DNA from: Ecdyonurus torrentis
Lineage: Eukaryota; Arthropoda; Insecta; Ephemeroptera; Heptageniidae
Length of the DNA stretch: 64,000 nt
Direction: 5' to 3'
Assembly: GCA_949318235.1 (NCBI GenBank)
Contig: OX439136.1
Coordinates: forward strand, 6,534,165-6,598,164
Shown here one piece after another: positions 47,475 to 60,832 of the stretch. Below the pieces are notes generated by a model. The model was not told the origin of the DNA, searched no databases, and worked only from the letters and a program-made list of their open reading frames with translations. Every line of letters starts with the position of its first letter. The first letter of the stretch is position 1. The position numbers were made by a program, and so were the translations under genes.

Positions 47475-48524
47475 TACTTTAAAAAAGAAAAATATGTGTT
47501 TAAATCAATAATATTTTCTTCTTAAAAAAATATTTAAGCTTGAAAGACAAGCATATTGCAAAAACTTATATTACAAGAGAACGTAAAATATAACCATATC
47601 ATGAATCTTGAAAGATGATTAGAAAATAAAAATGCATTATGCAATTTATCTAAAATCGTTTAAACTTGTTTTTTCCGTGACTTTAATATACTATAATATT
47701 ATGTAGCAATCAATCTAAATATTATGCCAATAAAATACTTCTTTGTTGTTCTAAACGATAATACCAATATTTATTAATAACACATCAATAATATACCAAC
47801 AATAATAGCCTCTATGTTAATAATACAATTAAATATTAAATGCACAGTCTCATTATCCTGAATTTCAATGATGAATTTGCACTTGAAATTAAAATAGATA
47901 AGTACAGTATTCACATAAACTGTATTTTTTTAAAATCAATCTTTAAAATCAATAAGTTATGTACACTCTATATATAGTCTCGTCATTATACTATTTAAGT
48001 AACACATACATAGAAATAAATAAATAATAAAAGTATATAAAAGAAAAAAGTTAAAGCACGGCATATGAATTAAAAATAGGTTGCATTTTAGCTCACTTTT
48101 CATATAATGAAAAATTACAGTCATTTTGCATGTTGCTCAATTTTTAAAATTTAAACCTTAATTCTATATATAATAGATACAATTTTTTGTATTGGTGGTT
48201 ATATACCGGATAAATATATACTTTAAGTCCAATATTTCAATTTTAGAAGACTCGTATGACAATTCAACATTTAATTCCTTAAAAATTTTATCATTTGCAA
48301 AGCAACGGTAAAAACTAACTATATGATAATAATTTCAGAATTCTATATAGGCTTAGTGAACATAAAATATATATAAAGGAACACACAGGAATGGTAAAAT
48401 ACACTGATAGTAGAAATTATACACATGTAGAATTTATGCTATAACATCAATGATGCTAACTTGCAGCATAAATGATCATGCTTTATATTATATTTGTTAT
48501 AATGCGAAGTATTAAATTTTCAAC

Positions 48525-48873
48525 TTAAAGAGTAAGTTTAGGGGTTACAACATGGCTTTTTTAATGTTAGATAATGAGAAAAACTGTTTATAAACTCACA
48601 TATGATGACCCAAAGCCCTTCTGTAGCCCCACAAACTCGTGATCATCCTGCGAGATATGCAACCCGTCCCGTATCTTTGACGTCATAGATACGGCTTTAC
48701 TATAATAGAAAATGTTGTAGCGGGTTGCATATCTCGCAGGATAAGCGCAAGTTTGCGGGGCTACCATGGGGCTAAGGAAGGGCTTTGGGGCATCATATGT
48801 TAGTCAATGAACAATTCATCTAATTATTTAACATTGAAAATGTCATGCTGTAACCCCTGAACTTCCCCTTTAA
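48525..48873. mobile_element. Palindromic TTAA element, about 349 bp
   Basis: TTAA at 48525-48528 and 48870-48873. Inverted ends AGAGTAAGTTTAGGGGTTAC / GTAACCCCTGAACTTCCCCT. Inner inverted arms share ATGATG.CCCAAAGCCCTTC and GCGAGATATGCAACCCG. Unusually GC-rich for its surroundings; no ORF. Confidence 0.8.
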
Positions 48874-49110
48874 ATAAAATTTGTTGCGGTTTATACACCT
48901 ATAATTTCCTAATTTTGTACTTAAGTGAACCACCCTTAAGTGGCTCCCTTTTTCCATTTTCAATTCAGGTAAGGGCCGTCTTTCTACAATGTTAAACGAG
49001 TGAGCATATAATGATAATGGTTAGATAGCAAAATAATTACTTCTTTATCTTTTATTTGTGAGATTCATGAAAGAATTAAAAAAAATATATATATATATAT
49101 ATATTAAAGA

Positions 49111-49123
49111 CCCCCCCCCCCCC
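49111..49123. repeat. C13 homopolymer
   Basis: Thirteen consecutive C in an otherwise AT-dominated region, followed by a pyrimidine tract. Confidence 0.9.
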
Positions 49124-49753
49124 TTCTTCTTCTCCTTTCCCTCTTTTTGATTACATACTTGGAGTTTCCTTATTATAAATATATTTTTAAATATGTGTAA
49201 AATCAACACAATACCTCATTATTTTTGTTTAATTAAGTCACTTCAATACATCATTTTCAGTCTTGAAATAATATTTAAATTAAACTACATATAAATTAAA
49301 TATGTATATAATAATAGTTTAAATAAATAAAATATAAATTGAAACTATTAAGTACTTTATTGTAATTTCTTTATTAGAACCAAACACTCCTCTTATTACA
49401 ATCTAAAACCATATTATTATATAATACAAACCTTCAGGCTATAAAAATGCAGTTTCCGACATTACACATGCCTTTCAGATTACGTATGTATAATATTTTT
49501 GCTCCCATGTGTTTCTACCGTTTCAAGAATGTAAATAGTTTCCTTCCTTCAAAGCATAGCTATGTACATAAATTAATTGAAAATCATTAATAACACGGAT
49601 AAAACCATGTATGTGATTTAGGCTATTTTAATGTTATAATAGCATAATGTTGTAACTTAGAATTTGCATACATAATTGTGATGTGAAGTGTAATTATTGT
49701 TCTATACACGTGTCTGAAATCAAGTTGTTACATAAATTACGTATTTATTCGCG

Positions 49754-49784
<31 letters not shown>

Positions 49785-50166
49785 ATTATTTTTTTCTTTT
49801 ACGCCCATAACTTATAACCAAGTTTTGTTCCCCCAATTTTAATTTTTGCTCTTGCTTTTTTTCATTTATAATAGTACTGAAAAATTGGTAAAAACAATTC
49901 AAGGAAAAATAATAATAATAAAGAAAAAAATAGTAAAAAAAAATATATATATTTTATTACTTTCAAAATAAAATACTAAATTTATATATACAATGCTTAA
50001 TTTATATAACATACTGTACCCTTTTTTTTTTTCTATTTTCTTTAATACTAAAATTTAAATATGTATTTTATATTACTATCATTTTCATTCAAAGAATGGA
50101 AAGAAAATTTAATAACTAACTTTAAACCTTTAAAAATGTTAGTATACTGTATAACTATAAGTAAAA

Positions 50167-50197
<31 letters not shown>

Positions 50198-50494
50198 TGT
50201 TTAATTTCTATTTCCGAAATTCTTTCAAAATATGTACCGTATTCCTGCTCATGACTATAACATAAAGATATAAAATATTGGCTCATGATATGTTCCTGAC
50301 CCAGTTAATATCAAAATCAAATTACTGCTAGACACAGGCATGTAAATGAAGGCTTAACATTTTTATTATTATCTTAAATTATAGATTTGTAGTAACAAAA
50401 TTTAAAATCAAAGTCATTATTTTTCAAAGTTAAAAACTATAATAAAAGTGAGAAATCAGCTACTATGGGATTTGCCTAAAACTTTGTAAAGAAC

Positions 50495-50770
50495 GAAAAA
50501 TATGAAATTTCGCACAGTAATACATAAAGAATCTTCAAAGGTGTAAAAATTTTGGAGGGTCACCACGCTAGAGTTTAATTTATGATTTTTTGAAGTTTTA
50601 GTCCCATAAGAGCTCATGTTAATTTCAGTAATTATTTTCTCTCTTAATACATGAGTTCTAAAATTTTTATAATAGGTAGCTGTTGCTATTAACTTTTAAA
50701 TGGTACCATAAAGTTTAAAAGTTTTCTTTTTAGTTTTTGAGATATCAGACATCTGATTACAACCCTTTAG
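50495..50770. mobile_element. Diverged copy of family D
   Basis: Shares ATGAAATTTCGCACAGTAAT, TAAAAATTTTGGAGGGTCA and AGTTTTTGAGATATCAGAC with the 28386 element. Ends not preserved. Confidence 0.55.
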
Positions 50771-51430
50771 TAACGACGTTTTCTATGTAAATACCCAATA
50801 AAAAATAATTGACTTGTCATTATAATTTCTAAATTTAAATATTTTTTTATCATTATATTTACATATTATGCTTATTTAACAAATCAGTCACATAAAAATA
50901 AGCTTATAATTTATATAATCTAAATTTTTAAACTGACAATAAGTAACCTACAATCATTATTATTTTTTTCTAAACTGATTTATTTAATATATTTTATTCA
51001 AAATTTTCTCATTAGCCTTATTGTATACATTTAAGTATCATACCATTCATTTCTATATATGGTATTTACTATTTATCGAATGAACTATAATATTTGTTTT
51101 ATTTTGTTAATTTTTGAATATGAAATCCTAATATTAATAATATACAGTATTCTAATTTTAAACTGCTTATGTGCGTATACAAATATTATTATTTTGAAAA
51201 TTATTCAGTATCATATGTGCATTTTTTTTCCCCTTCCTTTCTTTCTTTTTTAAGAGAGATTTAAAAATATCAATTCTTCAAGTAATCATTCTATATAGAT
51301 ATTTAGTACCTGATAAAATAACTATACCATCGAGAAACCACGATTTATATATCATGACGCAATACATAACACATACTGTAATATATTTTTTTCTTTAAAA
51401 ATTTTAATCACATATTAAATAAAATATAGC

Positions 51431-51432
<2 letters not shown>

Positions 51433-51467
<35 letters not shown>
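51433..51467. repeat. (GA)n microsatellite
   Basis: About 17 GA units, about 250 bases upstream of the copy 13 promoter. Confidence 0.9.
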
Positions 51468-51470
<3 letters not shown>

Positions 51471-51680
51471 TCACACAAGACATATTTTTGCTGTATTAAA
51501 TCATTCTGTCCTATATTTAATTTTAAAATGTTGTATGCTATATTCATATGTAGAAAACAACACACTATATAACAAAGTTATTACCAGTACGTGAATTTAT
51601 AGGCAATGAGAATTTATATTTAAGAAGCTATTGTAAATGTGGACAAATTTATGTGCAAAAAAAAATGCAGGAATTAGTGT

Positions 51681-51800
51681 AGGTGTGGGCGTGGTAACCG
51701 CATAGTGTCCAGTATGCGAGAGAAGGGAAGAACAGGTTATGTAATGATTGCGAATATAAATACTCGAGGTGCGCACCACAAAGACACAGACCACATTAAC
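51681..51800 (+). promoter_or_regulatory. Cuticle-gene promoter module, copy 13 (reduced)
   Basis: GTGGGCGTGGTAACCGC, GTGTCCAGTATGCGAGAGAAG, GGGAAGAACAGG, TATAAAT at 51755-51761, CTCGAG, GGTGCGCACC. No CACGTG. Confidence 0.8.
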
Positions 51801-52665
51801 ATGTTCTCCAAAGTAAGTACAAACAGTAATGCAATATATAGCACACGATTTCAATTGAATTGGCAAATGTCAATTTCCGGATATCAAAAATGTAATACTT
51901 AAACCAAAAGCGTTTCAAATCTTTTAATTTAAATCTTATAATTCTACTTTCTTTCAGATCCTCGCCCTCAGCGCCCTTGTGGCCGTCGCTAGCGCCGGAG
52001 TTGTTGCTCCTCTTGGCTACGCCGCTGCCCCAACTGCTGTCAGCTACGCATCTCCTATTGCCCGTGGCTACGGTGCACCCACTCTGGGCTACGCTCGCGC
52101 TGCCTACGCCGCACCCGCTCTGGGATACGCCCGCGCTGCCTACGCCGCACCCGCTCTGGGATACGCTCGTGCTGCCTATGCCCCAGCTGCCTATGCCGCT
52201 CCCCTCGCTCGTGCCTACGCCGCACCCGTCGCCACCTACGCTCACGCTCCAGTAGCCACCTACGCCGCTGCCCCCGCTCTCGCTAAGGCTGTTGTCCCCG
52301 CTGAGTACGACGCTCACCCACAATACAACTTCGCTTACTCCGTAGCCGATGCTCTCACCGGAGACAACAAGGAACAACACGAACAACGTGACGGAGATGT
52401 CGTCCAGGGATCTTACTCTCTCATCGAGTCCGACGGAACCCGTCGTACCGTCGACTACACCGCTGATCCCATCAACGGATTCAACGCTGTTGTCCACAAG
52501 GAGCCCGTTGTCCAGAAGGCTATCGTTGCTGCCCCAGCTATCGCTAAGATCGCTTCCCCACTTGCCTATGCTTCCCCTATTGCCCGTGCCTACGCTCCCG
52601 CCTACGCCGCATCCGCATACGGTTATGGTGCTCCCGCCTACGCACGCGCTGCCTATATCCATTAA
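51801..52665 (+). CDS. RR-2 cuticle protein, copy 13 (group A), 239 aa
   Basis: Exon 1 is 51801-51812 and ends in AAA before GTAAGT (all other copies use AAG), preserving MFSK. The intron is only 145 bases, the shortest here; exon 2 is 51958-52665. Three 12-residue units after [20 protein letters not shown], then [43 protein letters not shown]-2 domain about 120-186 ([28 protein letters not shown]). Tail [46 protein letters not shown], with Ile and Ser replacing the Val and Ala of copies 1, 11 and 15. Its promoter keeps the GGGCGTGGT and GAGAGAAGGG blocks but not CACGTG. Confidence 0.94.
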
Positions 52666-52763
52666 GAAGACTAATTAATTTTTAATTTTTTGTAAATAAT
52701 AACCTACACCCTGTATGTCATGTTGTCACCAACTTTTACGTGTTCACTATCCACGTCAATAAA
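52666..52763 (+). terminator. 3' UTR of copy 13
   Basis: TGTAAATA at 52691-52698; AATAAA at 52758-52763. Confidence 0.8.
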
Positions 52764-53821
52764 CTATTAAAAAACACAACTTTTTATTTTATTTGTAAAT
52801 ATTTTACAAGAAGCAAATTTTATAACATAATAAGATTACTTCATAATATTACATATTTAAGTAATTTTTACATGAATGAGTATTTCTAATACATGCAATA
52901 ATTTTTTTTGCATGCAATTTCTATTTATAACCATTGAATTTTAATAAAATAAGTAAATAAAAAATAATTTAAATAAATTAATAAAAATAAAATGAAAGAA
53001 TTATTTCAAAATACTTATTTTCAAGCTGAATAGATTTATTGATAAATTATAGGGAAAAAACTTTTTATGTAAATGCCTCATTAAAAATAGAAATAATTCA
53101 AAAATGAGTCCGTCACTGCTTAAACGTAAAATAGAAATATTATAATAACATATAGATGTATGAATTATTGCTAAAAAAATAATTTAGAAATCATGAGTTA
53201 AAAATTGCATTTTTCACGTATAATGATATTAAGCATGTTGGTAATTTTCCCTTAAATTTAAAGTATGGTCTCAGAAAAAAAATATACAAAAAAACTTTAT
53301 AAATATATAAAAAAATAATCAGTTGGTATTACTTTAAATTAAAATACTTAAGAATAAAAATTGTAAGTGAAACATTATATTATGCCAATTATAATTTTTA
53401 TAAATATATCTTACTTTCTTAATTTAATACTACAGAGCAATAAAAACAAATACTTGAACTCGTTTTAAATAAAAATAAAAAAATGCTGCAATGTTATGTA
53501 AAGAAAATTAATTTACTTCTTGCATTCAAATAACATATCATATTATATAAACCATTATAAAATATTTACATATAAGTAAATGATGACTGTGAATGAGTAT
53601 AATAATAAAAAGCTTTGAAAAACTAAATTGTTATATCATTCAATATTATTACGTAAAATCATTAATTATATTAAAATAATTATGTTACGATGTAGTGTAA
53701 AAAATACTATATTTAAAAATATCACTTATTAAGGTTACAATTACCATTACTTTTTCATTAATTATATTAATTTCTGAAATGATTGCAAAATTCATTCTGT
53801 TTGATTTGAAGTCATAAAAAT

Positions 53822-53993
<172 letters not shown>

Positions 53994-54274
53994 CATTCAT
54001 TCAATTTTTGTTAATAATAAAATATAGCGTAAAAGGCTAGTTCATTGATACTTTGTGTAAGCATGATGTTATGTCATTTTAGAGATTTGAATTTTAATAG
54101 CTAATGTGCATTTTGAAGTTATACTTTTATAAGACGTCATAATATTTCGCATTAATAATAAACTACATTGGTAAAATAAGAAAATAAATGTAATTAAGAT
54201 TTTTAAGTTAAGAAAACTTACTACTAAAATGAAATTTTTTCAACAATAAATAGTATCTTTTTATATTTATATTT

Positions 54275-54275
54275 A

Positions 54276-54316
<41 letters not shown>
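54275..54316. repeat. (AT)n microsatellite
   Basis: AT array preceded by TTTATA hexamers. Confidence 0.9.
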
Positions 54317-54319
<3 letters not shown>

Positions 54320-54937
54320 AAGTATTTAGTTTTAGGAGACAATTTATTTACTTCCTCAAAAACGTGGATTATTAATATACAATTTTCCTACAAATTATTA
54401 TAATTTGTTTCCCACAAACAATCAATTCCTTTGTATCATGATCACACCAGACTTTAAAATCTAAATATAAATTTTAGCATGAGAATTTAACATAATTATT
54501 ATGACAATTTGCGTGAATTAAAGGCATTAAATTTAAAAGTTAATTAAATAAATTATATTATTACCTCCGTTATAAATATATTACTACCGTATAGGGTTAT
54601 AAAATTAAGATTTCAGTGTATATAATAACACAACTATCGTGTATTTCTTCCATTTATTTTTAAGACATTGACGTTTAAATGTGAAAAAGCTGTTATCTAA
54701 TTAATTCGACGACATTTTTCATTTATTATTATTATTATTGTAGTTTAAAAAAAATATTTTTCAGAGCCGATACGCTTCACCTTACCTATATACCTTTATT
54801 ACCTTATTAGTTGTTACCTTGGCTGATATAAAATGTAAAATAATAATAAAAATTAATAAAGTATGTCACACGATATAAGAAAGGTTCACACTTTTCGATT
54901 TTCAAGATCAACATTTTTAACACTTGCAAGCAATTGT

Positions 54938-54976
<39 letters not shown>

Positions 54977-55059
54977 GACCATAAATTGGAGTTAAAGTTT
55001 TGCCTACAAAAAATGACTATATTTGTCAAATTGGGAAGAACAAGATATATCGTATTTTA

Positions 55060-56060
55060 TGCTACTATGTCATTATAGCATAAATCTTTCTAAACACGAA
55101 AAGCATAAATATTTCTGCTGTTTAATATATCTAAAAGCATGCAACGTTACATTATAGTTATTTTTAGTATAGCATAAATTACGTTATGCATAAATATTGC
55201 TCAAAATAAGCTAGCATATGTATTCATTCATGTCTATGATCATTTTTTAATTCCATAGCCTTTAATATAAGATACGAGCATAAGAAAAAAAAAACGTAAT
55301 TTATAGAGCAGTAAATAATAAACTATACACGAAAATAAAAAATACGTAATTTATGCTGCATAATTATTGCATAATTTATGCTTAATTGGAACAGCACACG
55401 GAATGAATGAATTACTTAATTTTTGCTTCGTTTATGTTATTATAATTGATGCTACATTGGAAAAACATAAATAATTATGCTGTACAACATAATATTTATG
55501 CTATAACTTATTTACTATGCTGTATTGAACAAATTGTGTTAAAAATGAACTAGCATAATTATTACATAGGTATTTTTGTCCGTGCATAAATAATTATGCT
55601 GTACAACGTAATATTTATGCTATATATGTATATAACATAATTATTATGAAGTATTGTATAAATTATGCTCAATTGAACAAGTGTTACTAAAATTGAACTA
55701 ACATAATTATTACATTTATTTTTGTCCGTGCGTAATTGTTACATAATAAATAGAGAGCGCAAAAATAGTCGATCATTTTGACAAAATAGTCGATGATTTT
55801 TGGTGCAAATAGTCGATAAATAGTCGATTTTATACAAAAAAAGTAAAAAAAAATCGATTTTTTATACATAATTATTATTAATAAATAATGGTTAATTGTA
55901 TTTACATAGATACAGTACAGCTAAGCTGTAACATAATAATGCAGCTTAAATAATTATTATATGCTACATCAAATTAAAATAATTTTAAAATTAATGTTGC
56001 AGAAATAAGCCTAGCATAACTATTAAATAAATTTCTATTTATTTTATTAGAAAAGTTGAA
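55060..56060. repeat. Dispersed GCATAAATTATGC-type repeat, clustered array
   Basis: Many copies of words such as GCATAAATTATG, TATGCTGTACAACATAAT, TTGAACAAATTGTG and CTAGCATAATTATTAC in both orientations. Shorter occurrences of the same set lie near 4800-4930, 8890-9080, 12720-12910, 16380, 24890-25040, 31790-31930, 36180-36310 and 61590-61760. It is not a simple tandem array. Confidence 0.6.
55762..55860. repeat. AATAGTCGAT short repeats
   Basis: AGTCGAT occurs four times, with ATCGATTTTT at the end. Origin unknown. Confidence 0.5.
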
Positions 56061-56194
56061 AATATTTTAAATATCAAATCTCAATCGATGTTAATAATTC
56101 ATTTGCAAAAAAAAATAAATGAAAAAAAATTATGAATATTCGAAATACATAATTTATGCTGCATTAATGTCATTTTAGCATAATTGTAGCAAAT

Positions 56195-56430
56195 TCAAAT
56201 TCAAAATTCAAATTCAAAATTCTTTATTCATTTCTTTCTCCTACAATCAGTATATACAAAAACAATGCATCTGCCAAGGTTAAACATCTACAAAAAAATA
56301 TAGACACTGAGAAATGATAGTCAAACTTGCATACTAACGCATTTTAAAAAATGCCACTTTTTTACATTGAAATTGAAAAAAATTGAATTGAAAAAAATTG
56401 AAATAAATTGAAAAAAAAATGTTATACTGT
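56195..56430 (-). mobile_element. Probable LINE 3' end, minus strand
   Basis: On the minus strand: GAATGAAAGAAATGAATAAA-like sequence leads to GAATAAAGAATTTTGAATTTG, then a GAATTT tandem tail. Such tails mark LINE insertions; no reverse-transcriptase frame remains. Confidence 0.4.
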
Positions 56431-58229
56431 ACATACAACATAATACGTATATAGTATACGTATCTTAGATATTATGCTGTATAGTATGTAGTAATGATTA
56501 AATATGTTGCAGAAAATGGACAATCATAATTATCACATATTTATTTTTGTCAGTGTAATGAAAATATTATGTGGAGTGGAGTATACATGTTCGTCATTAA
56601 AGAGAAGTAGGGTACCAAATATATCCATTACTTATATTTCATAACTTCTTTTTTTTTTTTACCATAGTTTTACGACCGGATATCAATAAATTTAATAATT
56701 TTAAAATATCTAATTATTTTTTTATAGCATTTTATTAATGAAAAAAGAAGGAAAAAAAAAGCCTTTTAAGAATTGACGCTATACAATTTTACTATATTGG
56801 CACTTGAGTGTAAATTTAAAGTTTTGTGACGCGTAAATTCACATCACTTTCACGTAAGAAACCAAATAACATTGTTTGTTATATATTCACGTAAGAGTTA
56901 TTATGTGAATTTGCGTTAAATTGTGAACAGGCCTTAAAACTCATTTACTTATCTTATACTTTAGTCCTGTTCACAAGGGGCAATATATTTGATAAATTTG
57001 ATTCTATTTAATCTCTATTTAAAACTTTTAAATTTTTATTCATTCTAATTGATTGCGCAGAGTGAATATTAATTACAATGTGTGAACATGACATTATAAA
57101 CATCGTCGTGGCTTATGCCAAAGTAAAGCTTAAAAATATTATTATTTCATCTTTATCTTATGTTATTTTACATTATTTTTTGGCATTGAATTGGTTTATA
57201 ACAATGAACGTAAAAGCTGAAATCCTTTCGTTTCGAACTTTTTTTTTTTTTTTTTTTAACCAGAAATTTTAAATAATTTTTCTTTGTATTACGATATACA
57301 TAATATGTATATATGAACTAATCATGCATTGGTTACAATTATTTTTATTATCAATATTTTTAGGACTAATTTTATTTTGACACAAAATCCCCCTATAATA
57401 TTTTTCAAATGGGCAAAATAGTCGTAAATTTCTTCGAAATAAGGTGGACATTCAAATATTAAAAAAAATATAAATCTAAAGTATCAGAAAGTTTAAACTA
57501 AAGTTCTGGAACAAAAAAAAATGTTTACCATATGCAAATTTTAACTCTATATAATTATCTCTGATCACAATGGAAACTTGAGTATATTTGCTAACTCGAA
57601 GCTTGCACTTATTCTTTTTTCTAATCGTTCTAGAATTTTGTTTAACTTTTAAGTTTTCGAACCGTTTTTAAGAATAAACCATTTAATAGCAATATCGAGA
57701 CATACAAAACAAAACACTTACAAATTTCTTATAAAAACTCATTATTTTTATTTTTTTGTAATCCATTTATTCTATATGAGGTCTAATTAAAATAATATGC
57801 AAAAAAAAAAAAATAAAAAAAAAAACGAAAGTAAAACAATTTAAAATTAATGTCATACACTATATTATATAATAATAAATAATAATAAAAAATCAATATT
57901 ATATGTATACAGTATAACAACTATTTCATGTGTAAAATAGAACAAAATCAAAAGTAGTTATATTATAGAAAACCAGTATAATGAAAAATGTATTGTTTTA
58001 TAATTATTATATATACTAAACTATACAAAATATATGAAAATTAATTTTTTAATTATTTTATCCAAGGTAAAAATTAATTAAAGAAAACACTATACTACAT
58101 AATAATAAAAATTATGCAATTTCAAATAATATTTCAAGAATTTATTATTATTTTATTTTTATCAAGGTGATCCTTCCTTTCTTTTTCTTTATTATATTTC
58201 GGAGTGTTAAAATTTTTATTTTTGTGTGT

Positions 58230-58389
58230 GGGGCGTTCAATGTTTGCGCGACTATTAGAATTTATTCAGGCGTGGCACAAAAAAAAAATCGCGGCACGAG
58301 GAAGGAAAAAAAATAGAGAAGGGAAGAACGAGTTGTTTTTTAGTATAAATACAAGAGGTGACCAACACAAAGGTACACTTCACATCAAT
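58230..58389 (+). promoter_or_regulatory. Cuticle-gene promoter module, copy 14 (degenerate)
   Basis: GGGGCGTTC near 58230, CAGGCGTGGCAC near 58267, AGAGAAGGGAAGAACGAG from 58315, and TATAAAT at 58344-58350. CACGTG and CTCGAG are both absent. Confidence 0.72.
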
Positions 58390-59584
58390 ATGTTCTCTAA
58401 GGTAAGTTAACTAATAAGATACAAAGTGAAACTGCATAGTGTGTGAAATATTATTTGTGTGTTTATACTACAGTGCAAATATATAATATACTACTTCATG
58501 TGGATTACATTTCATCATATGTGAAATCATGTGTTATTTCTATATACAATATTATAATTTGATCTGATTTATAATGAGTTAAATTTATAGTATTGTTTTA
58601 TTATTATTTTCAATGTGTGATACTAAGTTTTTTAATATGATGGTTTTCGATTGCTATTATTAACTTTTTTTTTTTTTTTTTAATATTGTAATTTTGTGAG
58701 CTGCCTATGAAAAATTTTAATTCAATTTGTAACTTAATCAAATCAAAATATTGTTTATCATTCATTACACATGTTAAGTAAATAAAAAAAAACATGCATT
58801 CTTTATGTTAGGAAAAAATATAACAACTTATCATGATTTTATTATTATTATTATTTTCTTAATATTCGTGATAAGTTAGCTTCATGTGTTGAAATAATAT
58901 TCTTGCAATTTGACTAAAAATATAATATGTTTCCAGATTCTTGCATTCAGCGCCCTCGTGGCTGCCGTTAGCGCCGGTGTTGTTGCCCCCGTTGGCTACG
59001 CCGCTGCTCCCGGTCTGGGATACGCCGCACCCGCTCTGGGCTACGCTCGCGCTGCCTACGCCGCACCCGCTCTGGGTTACGCTCGCGCTGCCTACGCCGC
59101 ACCCGCTCTGGGATATGCCCAAGCTGCCTATGCCGCTCCCCTTGCTCGTGCCTATGCTGCCCCAGTTGCCGCCTACGCTCACGCTCCCGCCTACGGCTAC
59201 GCCGCTGCCCCCGCTCTCGCTAAGACTGTTGTCTCCGCTGAGTACGATGCTAACCCACAATACCACTACGCTTACTCCGTAGCCGATGCTCTGACCGGAG
59301 ATAACAAGCACCAGGAGGAGAGCCGTGACGGAGATGTCGTAAAGGGATCTTACTCCCTTGTTGAGGCTGACGGAACCCGTCGTATCGTCGACTACACCGC
59401 TGACCCAATCAACGGATTCAACGCTGTTGTCCACAAGGAGGGAGTCGCTGTCCAGAAGGCTGTTGTTGCTGCCCCCGCCTACGCTCCTGCCTACGCTGCA
59501 CGTGCTTATGCCCCAGCTGCCTACGCCGCACCCGCTTACGGATACGCCGCACCCGCTTATGCCCGTGCTGCCTATGTCCACTAA
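58390..59584 (+). CDS. RR-2 cuticle protein, copy 14 (group C, divergent), 219 aa
   Basis: Exon 1 is 58390-58401; the intron is the longest of the window (535 bases, TTCCAG acceptor); exon 2 is 58937-59584. An upstream in-frame ATG at 58910 is intronic. Signal peptide [18 protein letters not shown]. The N-terminal region is unusual: [22 protein letters not shown], with three full 12-residue units, one ending GYAQAAY, then [29 protein letters not shown]-2 domain about 106-172 is the most divergent: [14 protein letters not shown], with N for H and H for N against the shared EYDAHPQYN. Tail [31 protein letters not shown]...AAYVH. Its promoter is also the most degenerate. Confidence 0.93.
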
Positions 59585-59698
59585 GAAGTCCTAATTTTCC
59601 ATTAATTTATTGTAAATAATGCTCATTTCTTGCCATCATTATGTATTTCATTTTCTTAATGTGTTCTGTGTGTTCATATAATACCATAAGTTAATAAA
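59585..59698 (+). terminator. 3' UTR of copy 14
   Basis: TGTAAATA at 59611-59618; AATAAA at 59693-59698. The rest of this UTR is unlike the other copies. Confidence 0.75.
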
Positions 59699-60399
59699 AA
59701 ACATTCTTTACAAAACAAAAATAATTGAATTTTAATTTATACTCAAAAGTTTCAAAATTATCATATCAAATATTGATTTAGAAAGAAAAGAAAAAAAAAA
59801 AAAAAAAAAAAAAAAAAACGGCAAACTTACATGCATTTATATGAGTAAAAGACAGTCAATATTTTCCACACAGCATTGTATTTTTAAAAAATAAACAATG
59901 AAATTAAAAAATTTTAAAGTTATAAAATGCTAAAATAACATTCTAAATTTCATTATGCATGTTACAAATCTACAATACCTTGAACATATAAAAGTATAAT
60001 AAAAATTTATTATATAAATGGTTATATAGATACTCTGCATAATATAACATTCATGTAATAAAACTAATATTTAATACAAAATTATCTAAAAAATATTATG
60101 CAACTAACAATTACGATTATTATAATTTTCTAAATTATGAAGGTGAAGGTCACATTCAATTATTTAATACTTTTTTTTATTATATCAACCTGTGTGTCAT
60201 ATACAGGTGGTTAGAAAGTAAAGTAATAAATCATTTAAATATTAAGAATTAAAACCATGAAAATTTACACGAAAGTATTTAGACACTTTTAAATTATATT
60301 ATAAAGCAGTTTCAAAATACGATTATTTAATATAGAACATAAGTGTGAGCTTAATAATAATAAAATTATATGTCGTAGTATTTCGTGGGATATTTCGTA

Positions 60400-60660
60400 C
60401 CCTAGTATCCCAACGTAATTAAAAACTTTAAAAAAAGGGGGTCGAAATTTAATTCCAAAGCATCTGAACCTCGGTCTACTTGCCTAAATTGGGGAGCAAA
60501 ATACTTTAGGAATAATAATAATAATAAAAAAATAATAAATAATTGAGGCCAAATTATTTTGCCCATATACTAATAACATTGCTGGGGTAAATTTGACTTC
60601 ACGGCAGTAACGGTGGAATTTTTGTATGCGGCAGTAACGAGTAAAATCAAATTTTAAACT
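60400..60660. mobile_element. Degraded relative of the 39690 element
   Basis: CGGTCTACTTGCCTAAAT, GGGGTAAATTTGAC and two CAGTAACG(G/A)G words correspond to the 39690-39915 element, with an internal ATA expansion. Confidence 0.45.
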
Positions 60661-60821
60661 TTTCTAGTTTTCTACTATGGTTTTACTAAAATCAGATAGC
60701 AAAAATGTATCAATATGTTAGCAATTAAAAATAATGTGATTTATAATAATGTTATAAAAAAATAAATTAATTTAAATGCAATTTATTTTCTTATTTGTTT
60801 ACATCTATAGTAGAATAATTA

Positions 60822-60832
60822 GGGGGGGGGGG
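60822..60832. repeat. G11 homopolymer
   Basis: Eleven G in AT-rich DNA; a similar G tract lies at 15086-15099. Confidence 0.85.

Larger units (their letters stand above)
47475..51680. other. Intergenic region, copies 12-13
   Basis: Holds the palindromic TTAA element at 48525, the C13 tract, T runs near 49754 and 50169, the diverged family D copy at 50495 and the GA tract at 51433. No gene. Confidence 0.7.

Noticed and set aside
51796..52662. Long minus-strand open frames opposite every cuticle exon (up to 288 codons here; also 5724-6473, 33746-34495, 40616-41386, 58859-59581)
   Set aside because: They are Gly/Ser/Val-rich mirror images of the biased coding strand, vary in ends between copies, and have no signal, promoter or conserved domain. 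All are shadows of the real exon.
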